Positions 1 to 7,909 are shown, counted from the first letter of the stretch. The stretch: DNA of 11,601 nucleotides from Candidatus Thorarchaeota archaeon (GCA_029855925.1 JAGSHP010000367.1:1-11601); one strand, 5' to 3'. A program made the numbers and translations. Notes: generated by a model from the sequence alone, not told the origin.

Positions 1-698
1 GCTTTCGTGCTCAGAGTTGTGAAGAGCTGGTCAGCAATCTCCACCGTCGACCCTGTGAGAACACGATGCAGTGTGCTCTTTCCCGCGTTTGTGTAGCCCG
101 CGAGTGCGACCTCTAGAAACCCCTCAGCTGAACGACGCTTTCGCTTGAGTTCCTGCGACTGTGAGATCTTTTCCAGCTTGGAACGGATGTTTGCAATCCG
201 ACGCCGGATCTCCATTACACGCAGATTGAGAAGATCTTCGCCCGCACCGATCTGTTCTCCAACAGGACGCGCGCCAGTATGTTCCTGTTGAAGTCGCATT
301 CTCAGCTGGTGCCTGATGAACGGGAGCTCGTATTGCAGACGTGCCTCCTCTATCTGTAGCTTTGCCTGGAGCGTTCGTGCATGCCTATCAAATATCTCGA
401 GTATCACCTGTGTGCGGTCACGTACCTCAACATCCCAGGCCTCCATGAGGCGGTACATCTGACTGGACTTGAGAACTGGAGAGAAGAGTACAACATCAGG
501 CTCATTGACCTCTATCCAAGTCTTGATCTCGTCGACCTTACCCGAGGATATTGCATACCTTGTTGATGGATAGCCCTTGATGTCAATTGTGTCCAGTACT
601 ACATAGCCGGCACTCTCTGCGATTGCCTTGAACTCGTCCAGTAGATCAGGTTCGCGTGGACGACGAAGTTGCACGAGAAGAGCCGTTTGAGAAGTCAT
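1..698 (-). CDS. hflX: HflX-family GTPase, 5' part only (cut by left window edge)
   Basis: Translating the minus strand from ATG 698 gives 232 codons without a stop up to the window edge, so the C-terminal part lies outside. HflX is a ribosome-binding GTPase linked to rescue or splitting of stalled ribosomes. The N-terminal HflX domain (about residues 1-100) ends in the family segment DRTQVILEIFDRHART (94-109). A charged, coiled-coil-like linker follows (about 110-190), and then the GTPase domain. That domain shows the P-loop GYTNAGKST (201-209) and a G2 region LFTTLSTK (225-232). The G3-G5 motifs are beyond the edge. In-frame ATG 707 is an alternative start. I prefer 698 because no Shine-Dalgarno site precedes either, and a TATA-like CTTAAGAT about 26 bp upstream of 698 fits a leaderless transcript. 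It is divergent from tgtA. Family assignment is firm; the exact start is not. Confidence 0.92.
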   Translation of the reverse strand, partial: MTSQTALLVQLRRPREPDLLDEFKAIAESAGYVVLDTIDIKGYPSTRYAISSGKVDEIKTWIEVNEPDVVLFSPVLKSSQMYRLMEAWDVEVRDRTQVILEIFDRHARTLQAKLQIEEARLQYELPFIRHQLRMRLQQEHTGARPVGEQIGAGEDLLNLRVMEIRRRIANIRSKLEKISQSQELKRKRRSAEGFLEVALAGYTNAGKSTLHRVLTGSTVEIADQLFTTLSTK

Positions 699-784
699 TA
701 ATTGCATCAATACACATACTATCTTAAGGAGTTCGATATGTGAAGTCAACAGACTGAGCGCCATATCTAATGAATCGTCTCAAA
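699..784. promoter_or_regulatory. Divergent promoter region between hflX and tgtA
   Basis: This short AT-rich gap separates the two outward-facing genes. Read on the minus strand, CTTAAGAT around 721-728, preceded by CGAACT, could be a BRE/TATA pair placing transcription start near the hflX ATG at 698. On the plus strand the same palindromic CTTAAG core could serve tgtA, giving a leader of roughly 45-50 nt before the ATG at 797. Both placements are weak matches read by eye, so only the existence of a divergent control region is well supported. Confidence 0.35.
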
Positions 785-788
785 GAGG
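785..788 (+). promoter_or_regulatory. Shine-Dalgarno site that decides the tgtA start
   Basis: GAGG lies 8 nt upstream of ATG 797, a good spacing. The more upstream in-frame ATG at 770 has no comparable site. The same GAGG-8 nt-ATG layout occurs before the preferred start of the binding-protein gene at 7489, which supports choosing the inner ATG in both genes. Confidence 0.6.
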
Positions 789-796
789 ATGGACTG

Positions 797-2827
797 ATGA
801 ATAGTTTCGAGATTCGAGCCAAAGATGGACTCGCTCGCATTGGTAAGTTCAGAACAAAGCATGGAACTGTCACAACACCACTACTCATGCCTGTCGTTCA
901 TCCTGGCAAATCCGAGATAAGACCAAGAGAACTTGTCGATGACTTCAAGTTCCAGATGGTCATAACGAACTCATACATTATAAGTCAACGAGAAAAGTTT
1001 CGAAGTGTTGCTGAGAGTGACGGCGTACACGCCCTGCTTGATTTTGATGGACCGATCATGACAGACTCAGGGACCTTCCAGATGTATTTTCACGACCTCC
1101 CGGATCACGAGATCGACCCGCTTCAGATAGTTCGCTTTCAGAGAAACATCGGTACGGACATCGGAACAATACTTGACGCATTTTCAGCTCCTGATGCCGG
1201 GAGGGAACAAGTCGAGAAGGACGTGGAGGTCTCACTGGAACGGGCAAAGATATCCGTGCCGGAGAAGGGAGAGATGTATCTGGCTGGGACTGTACAGGGG
1301 GGTATATATCCAGACCTGAGAGAACACTCGGCAAAAGTACTTGCCAATCTCGATTTTGACGTTCACCCCATTGGTGGGATTGTCCCGCTCATGGAACAGT
1401 ATCGCTATGCAGATGCTGTGAGGGCAGCACTAGCAGCAAAGAAGCATCTTCCACCGGACAGACCAGTTCATCTCTTCGGCTGCGGCCATCCCATGTTTCT
1501 TGCTCTTGCTACTGCACTCGGTTCCGACTTCTTTGATTCGGCATCGTATGCCAAATTCGCTGAGGATGACAGAATGCTGTTGACGACTGGAACTGTCCAC
1601 CTGCATCAGCTCAGGGAACTGCCCTGTGATTGCCCTGTGTGCAGCGCCACAACAGCGGACGACCTCAAGCAGATGAAGAAGCCTGAGAGAAGACTGTCAA
1701 TCATGAAGCACAACCTCTATGTCACGTCCGCGGAGATGCGGAGAGTGCGTCAAGCAATTCTCGATGGCAAGCTCTTAGACCTCGCCGCGGAGAGAGCAAG
1801 GGCCCATCCGAGCCTGTATGAAGCACTCCACATCTTGCTTGAAAATGTGGAGCAGATCGAAAGGGCGCACCCCGTCGGCACTACACCATCAATCTTCTAC
1901 ACCGGACCGGAGACCGTGTTGACAGTTCCGTTCTACCGGTTCCACTCTCGTCTAATCAGGTCGTATCCATTTAGAAAGTCACGGCAACTCGTACTTGTCC
2001 CACACATTGCTGACCGACCATTCGCGGAGACCACACCCACGATAATAGAGGCGATTCGAGAGACCTCACCAGACACCACACTGCTGGCCTTCGTGACCCC
2101 GTTTGGAATTGTGCCATGGGAACTTGAGCACATCCATCCTGTGCAGCAGAGCATCTTTCCGCAGCATATCGACACAGACACCCTGTCCATAGCAGAGGCG
2201 CGGGTCAAGGAGTTCATCCAGAAAGTAGACGTGCCTGAGATTCTCTGGTTCGATCGCTCGACGCCGACAAATGCTCTAGCCTCAGCGATTGAGGGGGAGA
2301 TCTCGACCCACCACTTTGGCAGTGCCTCGGACGTCATTGAGCAATTGGCAAGGCAGAGAAGGCAGGACGAGCAATGGACACTTAGTAAGCTGCGTGCCGT
2401 ACTGTCATACCAATGGGGCCTCGATGTGTCCAAGTTACCGAGTGACGTAGAGATTGAGATCTCCAAGGGAACTGGCAAGATTCGCTATGTCCGACTTGAG
2501 GACGATTTACTGTTCACAATGGTACCAATGACGGGGCTTCTGGCACCAACCCTATCCGGCGGAGCATTGCTCATGAAGATGGGTTTGCCTACCAGATACG
2601 TCATCAAGATGCACGAAGATGCTGTTGAATTTGTTCGCAAGGGGAAGTCGGCACTCGCCAAGTTCGTGATAGATGCCGACGAGGAACTTCGTGCGGGTGA
2701 GGAAGTCATTGTTCAGGACCCAGAGGGGAATCTAATAGCTGTTGGGAGAGCGGTCTTATCCGGCACGGAAATGCTGACGTTCCAACGAGGAGTCGCGGTG
2801 AACATCAGACATTCGATGAAGCAGTAG
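797..2827 (+). CDS. tgtA: Archaeosine tRNA-guanine transglycosylase with a degenerate ArcS-like middle domain
   Basis: The enzyme exchanges guanine-15 in the tRNA D-loop for preQ0, the first committed step of archaeosine formation. The product is 676 aa from ATG 797; ATG 770 would add nine residues. The N-terminal TGT barrel has the catalytic aspartates in TDSGTFQ (D90) and FFDSASY (D247). It also has the conserved HPIGGIVPL and HLFGCGHP segments and a zinc site CDCPVC (C277, C279, C282) plus H305. Residues about 598-676 form a PUA RNA-binding domain ending in SGTEMLTFQRGVAVNIR. Residues about 392-521 resemble the DUF5591 region of ArcS, including FVTPFGIVPWELE, but the ArcS motif PC-x3-KPY-x2-S-x2-H is degenerate here (P402, H403, R407, P408, F409, T412, T415). 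At 676 aa it is roughly 90 aa longer than the Pyrococcus enzyme as I recall it. It is therefore a TGT, not an ArcS. Its 3' end overlaps the convergent ATPase gene by 23 bp. Confidence 0.95.
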   Translation: MNSFEIRAKDGLARIGKFRTKHGTVTTPLLMPVVHPGKSEIRPRELVDDFKFQMVITNSYIISQREKFRSVAESDGVHALLDFDGPIMTDSGTFQMYFHDLPDHEIDPLQIVRFQRNIGTDIGTILDAFSAPDAGREQVEKDVEVSLERAKISVPEKGEMYLAGTVQGGIYPDLREHSAKVLANLDFDVHPIGGIVPLMEQYRYADAVRAALAAKKHLPPDRPVHLFGCGHPMFLALATALGSDFFDSASYAKFAEDDRMLLTTGTVHLHQLRELPCDCPVCSATTADDLKQMKKPERRLSIMKHNLYVTSAEMRRVRQAILDGKLLDLAAERARAHPSLYEALHILLENVEQIERAHPVGTTPSIFYTGPETVLTVPFYRFHSRLIRSYPFRKSRQLVLVPHIADRPFAETTPTIIEAIRETSPDTTLLAFVTPFGIVPWELEHIHPVQQSIFPQHIDTDTLSIAEARVKEFIQKVDVPEILWFDRSTPTNALASAIEGEISTHHFGSASDVIEQLARQRRQDEQWTLSKLRAVLSYQWGLDVSKLPSDVEIEISKGTGKIRYVRLEDDLLFTMVPMTGLLAPTLSGGALLMKMGLPTRYVIKMHEDAVEFVRKGKSALAKFVIDADEELRAGEEVIVQDPEGNLIAVGRAVLSGTEMLTFQRGVAVNIRHSMKQ

Positions 2828-3965
2828 ATGGTGCTGGTGCTGTGAACAAGGGGTGACCAGGAACCTTACGAAGTGCCTCGACACCGCCGAGCGGGAGAAC
2901 CATGACATCAGGGCGTCGTGCATATAGAGTGATCTTGTCACCAGCCTTCACAGGAGCGTCTGGTCTCAGAAGGGCCTGGGCATGGATTCCACCAACCTCA
3001 AAGTAGACCTCTGTGGCATTTCCCACATAGATAGTTCGTGTGACCGTACCAGAGATCTCATTGTCACGAGGGTCAGTTCTCTCAAGATAGAGTGACTCTG
3101 GCCGCATGGCACACTTCACAGACTCGCCAACCTCAAATGGATAACCATCAATTGTGGACTTGCCAGCAATGATCTGATTGCTTGGAATCTGCACTTGAAT
3201 GTATTCGCCAATTGACTTGATCTTCCCATCAATGAATGTACAGCGACCGATGAAGTCAGCGACAAAGACTGTCTGAGGATTGTGATAGATCTCACGGGGA
3301 GTCCCGAACTGCTGTACGTATCCATGGTCCATCACGGCAACCTTGTCGGATATGCTGAGGGCCTCCTGCTGGTCATGGGTCACATAGACCGTAGTGATTG
3401 ATAGCTCCTTCTGAATACGAATGATCTCTTCACGCATTTCTACACGTAGTTTTGCATCAAGGTTTGAGAGCGGCTCGTCAAGCAACAAGACGTCAGGTTC
3501 GATGACAAGCGCACGAGCTAGCGCCACCCGCTGTTGCTGCCCGCCTGACAACTGGTGTATGTGGCGTTCTCCGAGTCCAGACAGACGCACAAGCTCCAAT
3601 GCCTCATTGACCCGGCGTTCAATAGCGGCCTTCGTGTACTTCATTCCATTGACGCGCTTGAGCTTGAGACCATAAGCCACGTTGTCAAACACAGACATGT
3701 GGGGCCAGAGTGCGTAGTTCTGGAAGCACATTCCCGTGTTTCTCTTGTGCGGAGGGAGATCCGTCACATCACGGTCATCGAAGTAGATTCGACCGGAGTC
3801 GGGTGTATAGAACCCGGCAATCAGTCGCAGGAGCGTCGTCTTTCCACAACCAGATGGACCAAGGAGAGTTGATAGCTCTCCCTCATGAAGAGTCATGTTC
3901 ACCTGATCAGTAGCAACAACATCTCCGAAGGTCTTCCGAAGGTTCTCAAGTCTTATCTCTACCAT
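2805..3965 (-). CDS. ABC importer ATPase subunit (AfuC/PotA-like, with TOBE region)
   Basis: This 386-aa cytoplasmic ATPase powers the importer encoded immediately upstream. All nucleotide-binding motifs are present: Walker A GPSGCGKT (36-43), Q-loop Q82, signature LSGGQ (139-143), Walker B VLLLDEP (159-165), D-loop SNLD (167-170) and switch H197. The C-terminal part (about 240-356) fits the TOBE domain of the Fe(III), polyamine, sugar and phosphonate importer group, which often has a regulatory role. The tail after about 370 is Ala/Pro/Ser-rich and unremarkable. ATG 3965 is preceded by GAGGTG about 5 nt upstream, and that site overlaps the permease stop TGA, so the two genes are probably translationally coupled (9-bp gap). 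The substrate cannot be read from the ATPase. Its last 23 bp overlap the tgtA 3' end on the opposite strand, and I see no terminator at this junction. Confidence 0.94.
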   Translation of the reverse strand: MVEIRLENLRKTFGDVVATDQVNMTLHEGELSTLLGPSGCGKTTLLRLIAGFYTPDSGRIYFDDRDVTDLPPHKRNTGMCFQNYALWPHMSVFDNVAYGLKLKRVNGMKYTKAAIERRVNEALELVRLSGLGERHIHQLSGGQQQRVALARALVIEPDVLLLDEPLSNLDAKLRVEMREEIIRIQKELSITTVYVTHDQQEALSISDKVAVMDHGYVQQFGTPREIYHNPQTVFVADFIGRCTFIDGKIKSIGEYIQVQIPSNQIIAGKSTIDGYPFEVGESVKCAMRPESLYLERTDPRDNEISGTVTRTIYVGNATEVYFEVGGIHAQALLRPDAPVKAGDKITLYARRPDVMVLPLGGVEALRKVPGHPLFTAPAPSTASSNV

Positions 3966-3974
3966 CTTGTCACC

Positions 3975-6008
3975 TCATATGCCTGTAATGGCTGATGATC
4001 TCGAACCAAGTATCTTGTTCGTAATTGTAATGACGAGCATTTGGAGGGCCATCATCAGTACGCCCAGACAGGCAGCATTGAAGTACCCGCCATATTGCCC
4101 CGTGGCGTTCAGCACCTCATTTGTCCAGAACGTCATAGGTGCCTGTTCTCGACCCACGCTTCCAAGAATCAGACTGGTGCTGACTTCGCTCACCGAATAC
4201 ACAAATGAAAGCAGTGAACCTGCCAGTACACTGACACCAATGAGCGGTAAAGTGATCTTTGCAAATGTCTGGTTCTTGCTCGCACCGAGATTCATTGATG
4301 CCTCCTCAAGTACAACCGGAGTGGAAAGCAATCCGGCGTACGCAGCTCGAACCGTAAATGGAAACTTTCTCACCGTGTAGGACATCGTAATTAGAAATGC
4401 TGGTCCCCCCGGCGGGAAGAACGGAGTATTGTAGAATAGTGTGAAGTATCCAGTTGCAATGACAATTCCTGGGAGTGCTATCGGGGAAGTCACAAGAAGA
4501 TCAAGTGCGGTCTTCCCAGGCAAGTCCCGCCTGGCTATCAGATACGCCGCGCTAGTTCCAAGTAGAACGATTACCACTGTGGCAATTGCACCATAGATCA
4601 GTGTCAGGTTGATTGAGTTTGCCACGTTCTCATATGCCCATAATACCGAATAGTTATCTAATGTCCATGCGTCGGGTAATATCGCATCCGTGGACCATTG
4701 CTTTGCAAATGAGAGGACTATCACGCTGATTTGAGGGATTAGTGCGAAGAACAGGGAAGGAATCAGTACGAGGTATAGAAGGGTCGTTGCTTGAGGGGAT
4801 ATACGTCGAGTTCGTGGGTTCCACTGTCCTCCCTTTGAGCCAGCCTCATAGGAACGCAGTGATGCATACTTTCGAATGACCAGAAAGCCAACAAGGGCAA
4901 AGACCAACAGAATGAGTCCTATTGCAGGGCCCTTGGGGTCGATGGAACCAGATTGAGTGGCAATACTTGAAAAGACCTGGTAGGCGAGAGTCTTTTGAGC
5001 TTGGAGGTCGTCATAATAGACAATGGGGGTACCGAGGTCCTCGATGCTTAGGATGAATGTGAGGATTGCGCCCGCTTGAATCCCGGGCATAGCCAACGGA
5101 AGCGTCACACTTCGGAATAGTTTGAAACCAGTGGCACCAAGATTCTCAGCCTGCTCTTCGAGAGAGGGGTCAATGCCCATAAACGATGAATATGCATTGA
5201 GATAGACCAGCGAGAAGAATGAGAGCGATTGAATGAAGATTATCGCCGCAAGACCATGCAGCTCCACTCTGAAAGGTAGCCAGCCTAATGTGGTATAGAA
5301 TAGATTGTTCAAGAATCCGCGAGCCCCGAGGAATCGCTTTATCCCGATTGCGCCGATGAATGGTGTGGCAAGAATGGGGAAGATGAGAACTGTGCGCACA
5401 ATGGACTTGCCAAAGAAGTCGTATCTGGCAATGATGAAGGCGAAGAACACTCCAAGGATGATTGAGAACATTGTCACGACAATTGCGACATAGATTGAGT
5501 TGAGTACTGCTCCAAAGTCCCAACCCTGAATGACAAGAAGATCACCAGCATATAGAACGGTCCGTGTGTCAGTATAGGTTATCCACTCACCAGTATCAGG
5601 ATTATACTGCCAAGGCCAGAAGTTTGTGTCACCAAAGAGTCGTGTGAAATGATCAAGGGTGAAAAAACCTGTTGCGGGATCCACGAATGACGTATAGACC
5701 ACGCTGATTAGAGGAGCGACTAGAAAAAGAGTGAAGACGCCAAGAACAGCAATTAGCTGAACCGTTGAGAGTGTGTCGAGCTCCCTACGAAGCTTTACGA
5801 AAAAGGCACGTATAGAGCCGATGGGGTCTCTTAAGAACGACACAATGCCAGCAAGGAATGACCTAATGCCATTCACTATAGCATGGGCAAGTCGTACGAA
5901 GACGGAGAGTATCCCCCGTGGCAATCGTAGCAACCAGTATTTGATGTCGTCCTGAATCCGAGCGGGGATTAGCTCCGGTTCTGCCGGCTGCTCCTCGGCG
6001 GTCGTCAT
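3975..6008 (-). CDS. Fused double-domain ABC permease (AfuB/ThiP/SfuB-like)
   Basis: A single 677-aa membrane protein supplies both halves of the transport channel. Two binding-protein-dependent permease domains sit in tandem, about residues 82-380 and 405-665. Each has its cytoplasmic EAA-type coupling loop, EEQAENLGATGFKLFRSVTLP (284-304) and EEASMNLGASKNQTFAKITLP (568-588), which dock on the ATPase. The first membrane segment is about 82-104. About eighty residues precede it, including several Arg-rich amphipathic stretches (about 22-75) that are not part of the core fold. Such fused permeases are typical of the Fe(III)/thiamine/phosphonate/sugar-phosphate importer group. ATG 6008 has a strong GAGGAG site at 6014-6019, five nt upstream, and the gap to the binding-protein stop is 26 bp. 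The family is clear; the substrate is unknown. Confidence 0.93.
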   Translation of the reverse strand: MTTAEEQPAEPELIPARIQDDIKYWLLRLPRGILSVFVRLAHAIVNGIRSFLAGIVSFLRDPIGSIRAFFVKLRRELDTLSTVQLIAVLGVFTLFLVAPLISVVYTSFVDPATGFFTLDHFTRLFGDTNFWPWQYNPDTGEWITYTDTRTVLYAGDLLVIQGWDFGAVLNSIYVAIVVTMFSIILGVFFAFIIARYDFFGKSIVRTVLIFPILATPFIGAIGIKRFLGARGFLNNLFYTTLGWLPFRVELHGLAAIIFIQSLSFFSLVYLNAYSSFMGIDPSLEEQAENLGATGFKLFRSVTLPLAMPGIQAGAILTFILSIEDLGTPIVYYDDLQAQKTLAYQVFSSIATQSGSIDPKGPAIGLILLVFALVGFLVIRKYASLRSYEAGSKGGQWNPRTRRISPQATTLLYLVLIPSLFFALIPQISVIVLSFAKQWSTDAILPDAWTLDNYSVLWAYENVANSINLTLIYGAIATVVIVLLGTSAAYLIARRDLPGKTALDLLVTSPIALPGIVIATGYFTLFYNTPFFPPGGPAFLITMSYTVRKFPFTVRAAYAGLLSTPVVLEEASMNLGASKNQTFAKITLPLIGVSVLAGSLLSFVYSVSEVSTSLILGSVGREQAPMTFWTNEVLNATGQYGGYFNAACLGVLMMALQMLVITITNKILGSRSSAITGI

Positions 6009-6034
6009 GGTAACTCCTCATGGTCAAATGCGGT

Positions 6035-7489
6035 CTATGGTAGCAGAGCCTGTATCATGTCGTATACAGCGTTGTACTGAGCCTTTGCCGCAGCAGTCCA
6101 TCGTGTCTGAATCTCTGACAGATAGACACTGTCATAGATCATGTCGTGATTGATTGCAGTTGCGTAGGCGATTGTAAAGGTCTCATCTAGGTTCGTCTTG
6201 GGGTCTTTGATTGTCACTGGAGCACCCATGAGTGATGCATAGTAATCAAGTTGAGTGGCATTGATGTGGCCATCATTGTATGCATCAACAATTGCATCCC
6301 AGCAGGTGACAAGCTCTGTATGTGCGTCGGTAAAGACCGACTCGAAGTAGTGGATAAAGGCCGAATTGATGGCTAATGACAGGGTGTCGTTGAAGTCGAT
6401 ACCAACCGTTGAAACAGTGTTGTTGAAGGTCGCATACATCTTGGGGTTGGCTTGACCCGCAGGAGTATCAAAGGCCTCGCGCATGACTGGCATTCGCATT
6501 ATGTTCTCGTTCAACCACAGAGCCTGTGCCTCGGGTGTGAGAACCCAATCAACAAATGCCTCAGCCATCTCTTGATGCAGTGTTGTCTTGGCTATCGCAA
6601 TTGGATCACCGTTGACTATGCTCTGACCCTCAGGCAGAATGTATTCACAGTCGGGATTCTTTGTCTGAGTGACATAACCATAGAAGTCAATCGACATGGA
6701 GATACCAACTTGGCCGGTCTCGGCTGCTGTCTGTGTTTCAACAGAACCCAGGAAGATCTTTGCATTGCCAGCCATTCGGGCAAGAGTAGCCCAGCCGTTT
6801 TCCCATCCGAGACCCTGAGTGATGATCTCGTAGATTCTGGTGTTAGAGGTCGTATCTGGGGCATTACCCATTGCAATGGTCGGAATTGTGGGCAGGAGAC
6901 TTCCGTAAGTTGCATTAGCAAGATCAGTCCACTTGTGTGGAGTTGGAAGTGAGTAGTCATCTAGAAACTGATGATTGACTGTGAAACCAAAGGACGAGAT
7001 AGCAGCAGCAATCCATACTAGGTCACCATGGTCATTGTATCTCTTCATGTCCGCACCAGCGAGTGTATCATTGACTCGTGCGGCGGCTGTGACCATTCGG
7101 TCACTTGTCAGCGGGAGAAGTCTATCATCGCGCATGAGTTGGTCGAAGAGTGTAGGTCCACCGCCCCAACAGACATCGACTTGATTGGCATCAATTAAAT
7201 CATCCCAGAACTCACCCGAGGGGGTCTTCCACTGGATATCAGTAATGCTGAGGTTCTTTGCAATATCTGTTGCCAAGAAAGCATTCTCGAAGACACCATG
7301 AATTGCCACATCGTGTCTCGTAAGAATAGTGAGTGTGTTACCCTCTTCAGTTGTGGTTGTGGTTGTGTTAGTGTTTGTGCCAGGATTGAGGAACAAAAAC
7401 CCTGCAATACCAGCACCGACTATCACAACGATTACAACTACAGCGATAAGGATAGTCCTCGTATTTCGCGTTGCTTCAAATTCGCTCAT
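6035..7489 (-). CDS. Membrane-anchored ABC substrate-binding protein (AfuA-like) with C-terminal extension
   Basis: First gene of the importer operon; it captures the substrate outside the membrane. The 484-aa product starts with a short cytoplasmic segment, one hydrophobic helix (about 12-34) and a Thr-rich stalk (about 38-48). This looks like an uncleaved signal anchor; there is no lipobox cysteine. The binding fold begins at NTLTILTRHD (51-60). It includes DVCWGGGPTLFDQL (105-118) and the segment TIAMGNAPDTTSNTRIYEII (204-223), which resembles the Fe(III)/phosphonate/sugar-phosphate binding proteins. A typical late segment is AEAFVDWVLTPEAQALW (309-325). About 130 further residues (350-484) exceed the usual length and are not recognised. 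ATG 7489 is preferred over in-frame ATG 7528 because GAGG lies 8 nt upstream, and the likely promoter at 7543-7550 would start transcription close to or inside the longer reading frame. Ligand identity is open. Confidence 0.88.
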   Translation of the reverse strand: MSEFEATRNTRTILIAVVVIVVIVGAGIAGFLFLNPGTNTNTTTTTTEEGNTLTILTRHDVAIHGVFENAFLATDIAKNLSITDIQWKTPSGEFWDDLIDANQVDVCWGGGPTLFDQLMRDDRLLPLTSDRMVTAAARVNDTLAGADMKRYNDHGDLVWIAAAISSFGFTVNHQFLDDYSLPTPHKWTDLANATYGSLLPTIPTIAMGNAPDTTSNTRIYEIITQGLGWENGWATLARMAGNAKIFLGSVETQTAAETGQVGISMSIDFYGYVTQTKNPDCEYILPEGQSIVNGDPIAIAKTTLHQEMAEAFVDWVLTPEAQALWLNENIMRMPVMREAFDTPAGQANPKMYATFNNTVSTVGIDFNDTLSLAINSAFIHYFESVFTDAHTELVTCWDAIVDAYNDGHINATQLDYYASLMGAPVTIKDPKTNLDETFTIAYATAINHDMIYDSVYLSEIQTRWTAAAKAQYNAVYDMIQALLP

Positions 7490-7497
7490 TCCAGACG

Positions 7498-7501
7498 CCT
7501 C
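7498..7501 (-). promoter_or_regulatory. Shine-Dalgarno site that decides the binding-protein start
   Basis: On the minus strand GAGG lies 8 nt before ATG 7489. The alternative in-frame ATG at 7528 lacks such a site and would put thirteen mostly acidic residues ahead of the anchor. Confidence 0.55.
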
Positions 7502-7542
7502 AATCTCAATTTCGACAAGGGTATCCATCCATTAGCAGATGG

Positions 7543-7550
7543 TATATTAT
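7543..7550 (-). promoter_or_regulatory. Probable TATA box of the ABC importer operon
   Basis: Minus-strand ATAATATA is the most TATA-like element upstream of the operon. A start about 25 nt downstream would fall near 7520, giving a leader of about 30 nt that contains the GAGG site used for ATG 7489. The BRE position just upstream is not a strong match. Confidence 0.45.
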
Positions 7551-7829
7551 CATGTTAATGAGAGGGTATCACGCGGGGTAATTAAGGTTATCCAAAATCG
7601 GATTGCTAGTCAAGTATGGTCATAGACCAAGATGCTGGGCGTTGTTACATGGTCGATTTTCTCATTAGAACAGGTCAATCAACTCTGAACTGGCTCCGGC
7701 CGTGTGGCTGTAAGCAGGTACTGCTAGATGATGGCATTGCCAGCACGACCTATGCCAGAGTCCCGCACATCTAGACCAATGTGATTCAGTTTGGCTGTCT
7801 CATCCAGTTTTATACAGACGACATCCTCT
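7551..7829. other. Divergent intergenic control region without a convincing gene
   Basis: With flanking leaders, about 420 bp separate the starts at 7489 and 7910. I see no convincing coding frame, tRNA or conserved RNA fold. Visible items are a small dyad TGGTC-ATA-GACCA (7617-7629), a second copy of the half-site TAGACCA at 7772-7778, and GTTTTATACAG near 7807-7817, which could be an additional TATA element for the plus-strand gene. The length leaves room for regulator binding, but no known operator is recognised. Confidence 0.4.
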
Positions 7830-7845
7830 CGAAAAGGTTTTATCA
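7830..7845 (+). promoter_or_regulatory. Archaeal BRE/TATA promoter for the first surface-protein gene
   Basis: CGAAAAG (7830-7836) is followed by TTTTATCA (7838-7845), an excellent purine-rich BRE plus TATA arrangement. Transcription would begin near 7866-7868, leaving a leader of about 42 nt to ATG 7910. This rules against the in-frame GTG at 7781 as the translation start. Confidence 0.65.
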
Positions 7846-7892
7846 TGCGGTATTGTCAAAGAGAGATATCCTCATTACACGGAAACAGAACC

Positions 7893-7897
7893 GGAGG
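7893..7897 (+). promoter_or_regulatory. Shine-Dalgarno site of the first surface-protein gene
   Basis: GGAGG lies 12 nt upstream of ATG 7910. The spacing is on the long side, but the intervening bases are A-rich and this is the only good site. It supports 7910, directly before a classical signal peptide. Confidence 0.55.
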
Positions 7898-7909
7898 ACG
7901 CGGAAAAAA

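Noticed and set aside
770..796. ATG 770 as the tgtA start
   Set aside because: No Shine-Dalgarno site at a workable distance, while ATG 797 has GAGG 8 nt upstream and begins directly at the conserved family N-terminus MNSFEIRAKDG.
1933..2478. Long open frame on the minus strand inside tgtA
   Set aside because: Composition is Ser/Thr/Cys-rich and low-information, typical of the antisense of a real gene. The plus-strand protein is unambiguous.
797..2827. Calling the TGT-like gene ArcS (archaeosine synthase)
   Set aside because: The TGT aspartates and the zinc cysteines are intact and the ArcS signature is degenerate, so base exchange is the supported activity.
7343..7376. GT-rich simple repeat near the start of the binding-protein gene
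   Set aside because: It is only the coding sequence of the Thr-rich stalk (ACA/ACC codons on the minus strand).
7490..7528. ATG 7528 as the binding-protein start
   Set aside because: It lies close to or upstream of the predicted transcription start and has no ribosome site; ATG 7489 has one.
7649..7774. A 41-codon frame in the divergent control region beginning MVDFLIRTGQ
   Set aside because: No ribosome site, no recognisable family, and the length is expected by chance. Conservation in relatives would be needed to revive it.
7781..7909. GTG 7781 as the start of the first surface-protein gene
   Set aside because: The strong BRE/TATA element lies inside this stretch, and the added residues would bury the signal peptide 43 residues in.
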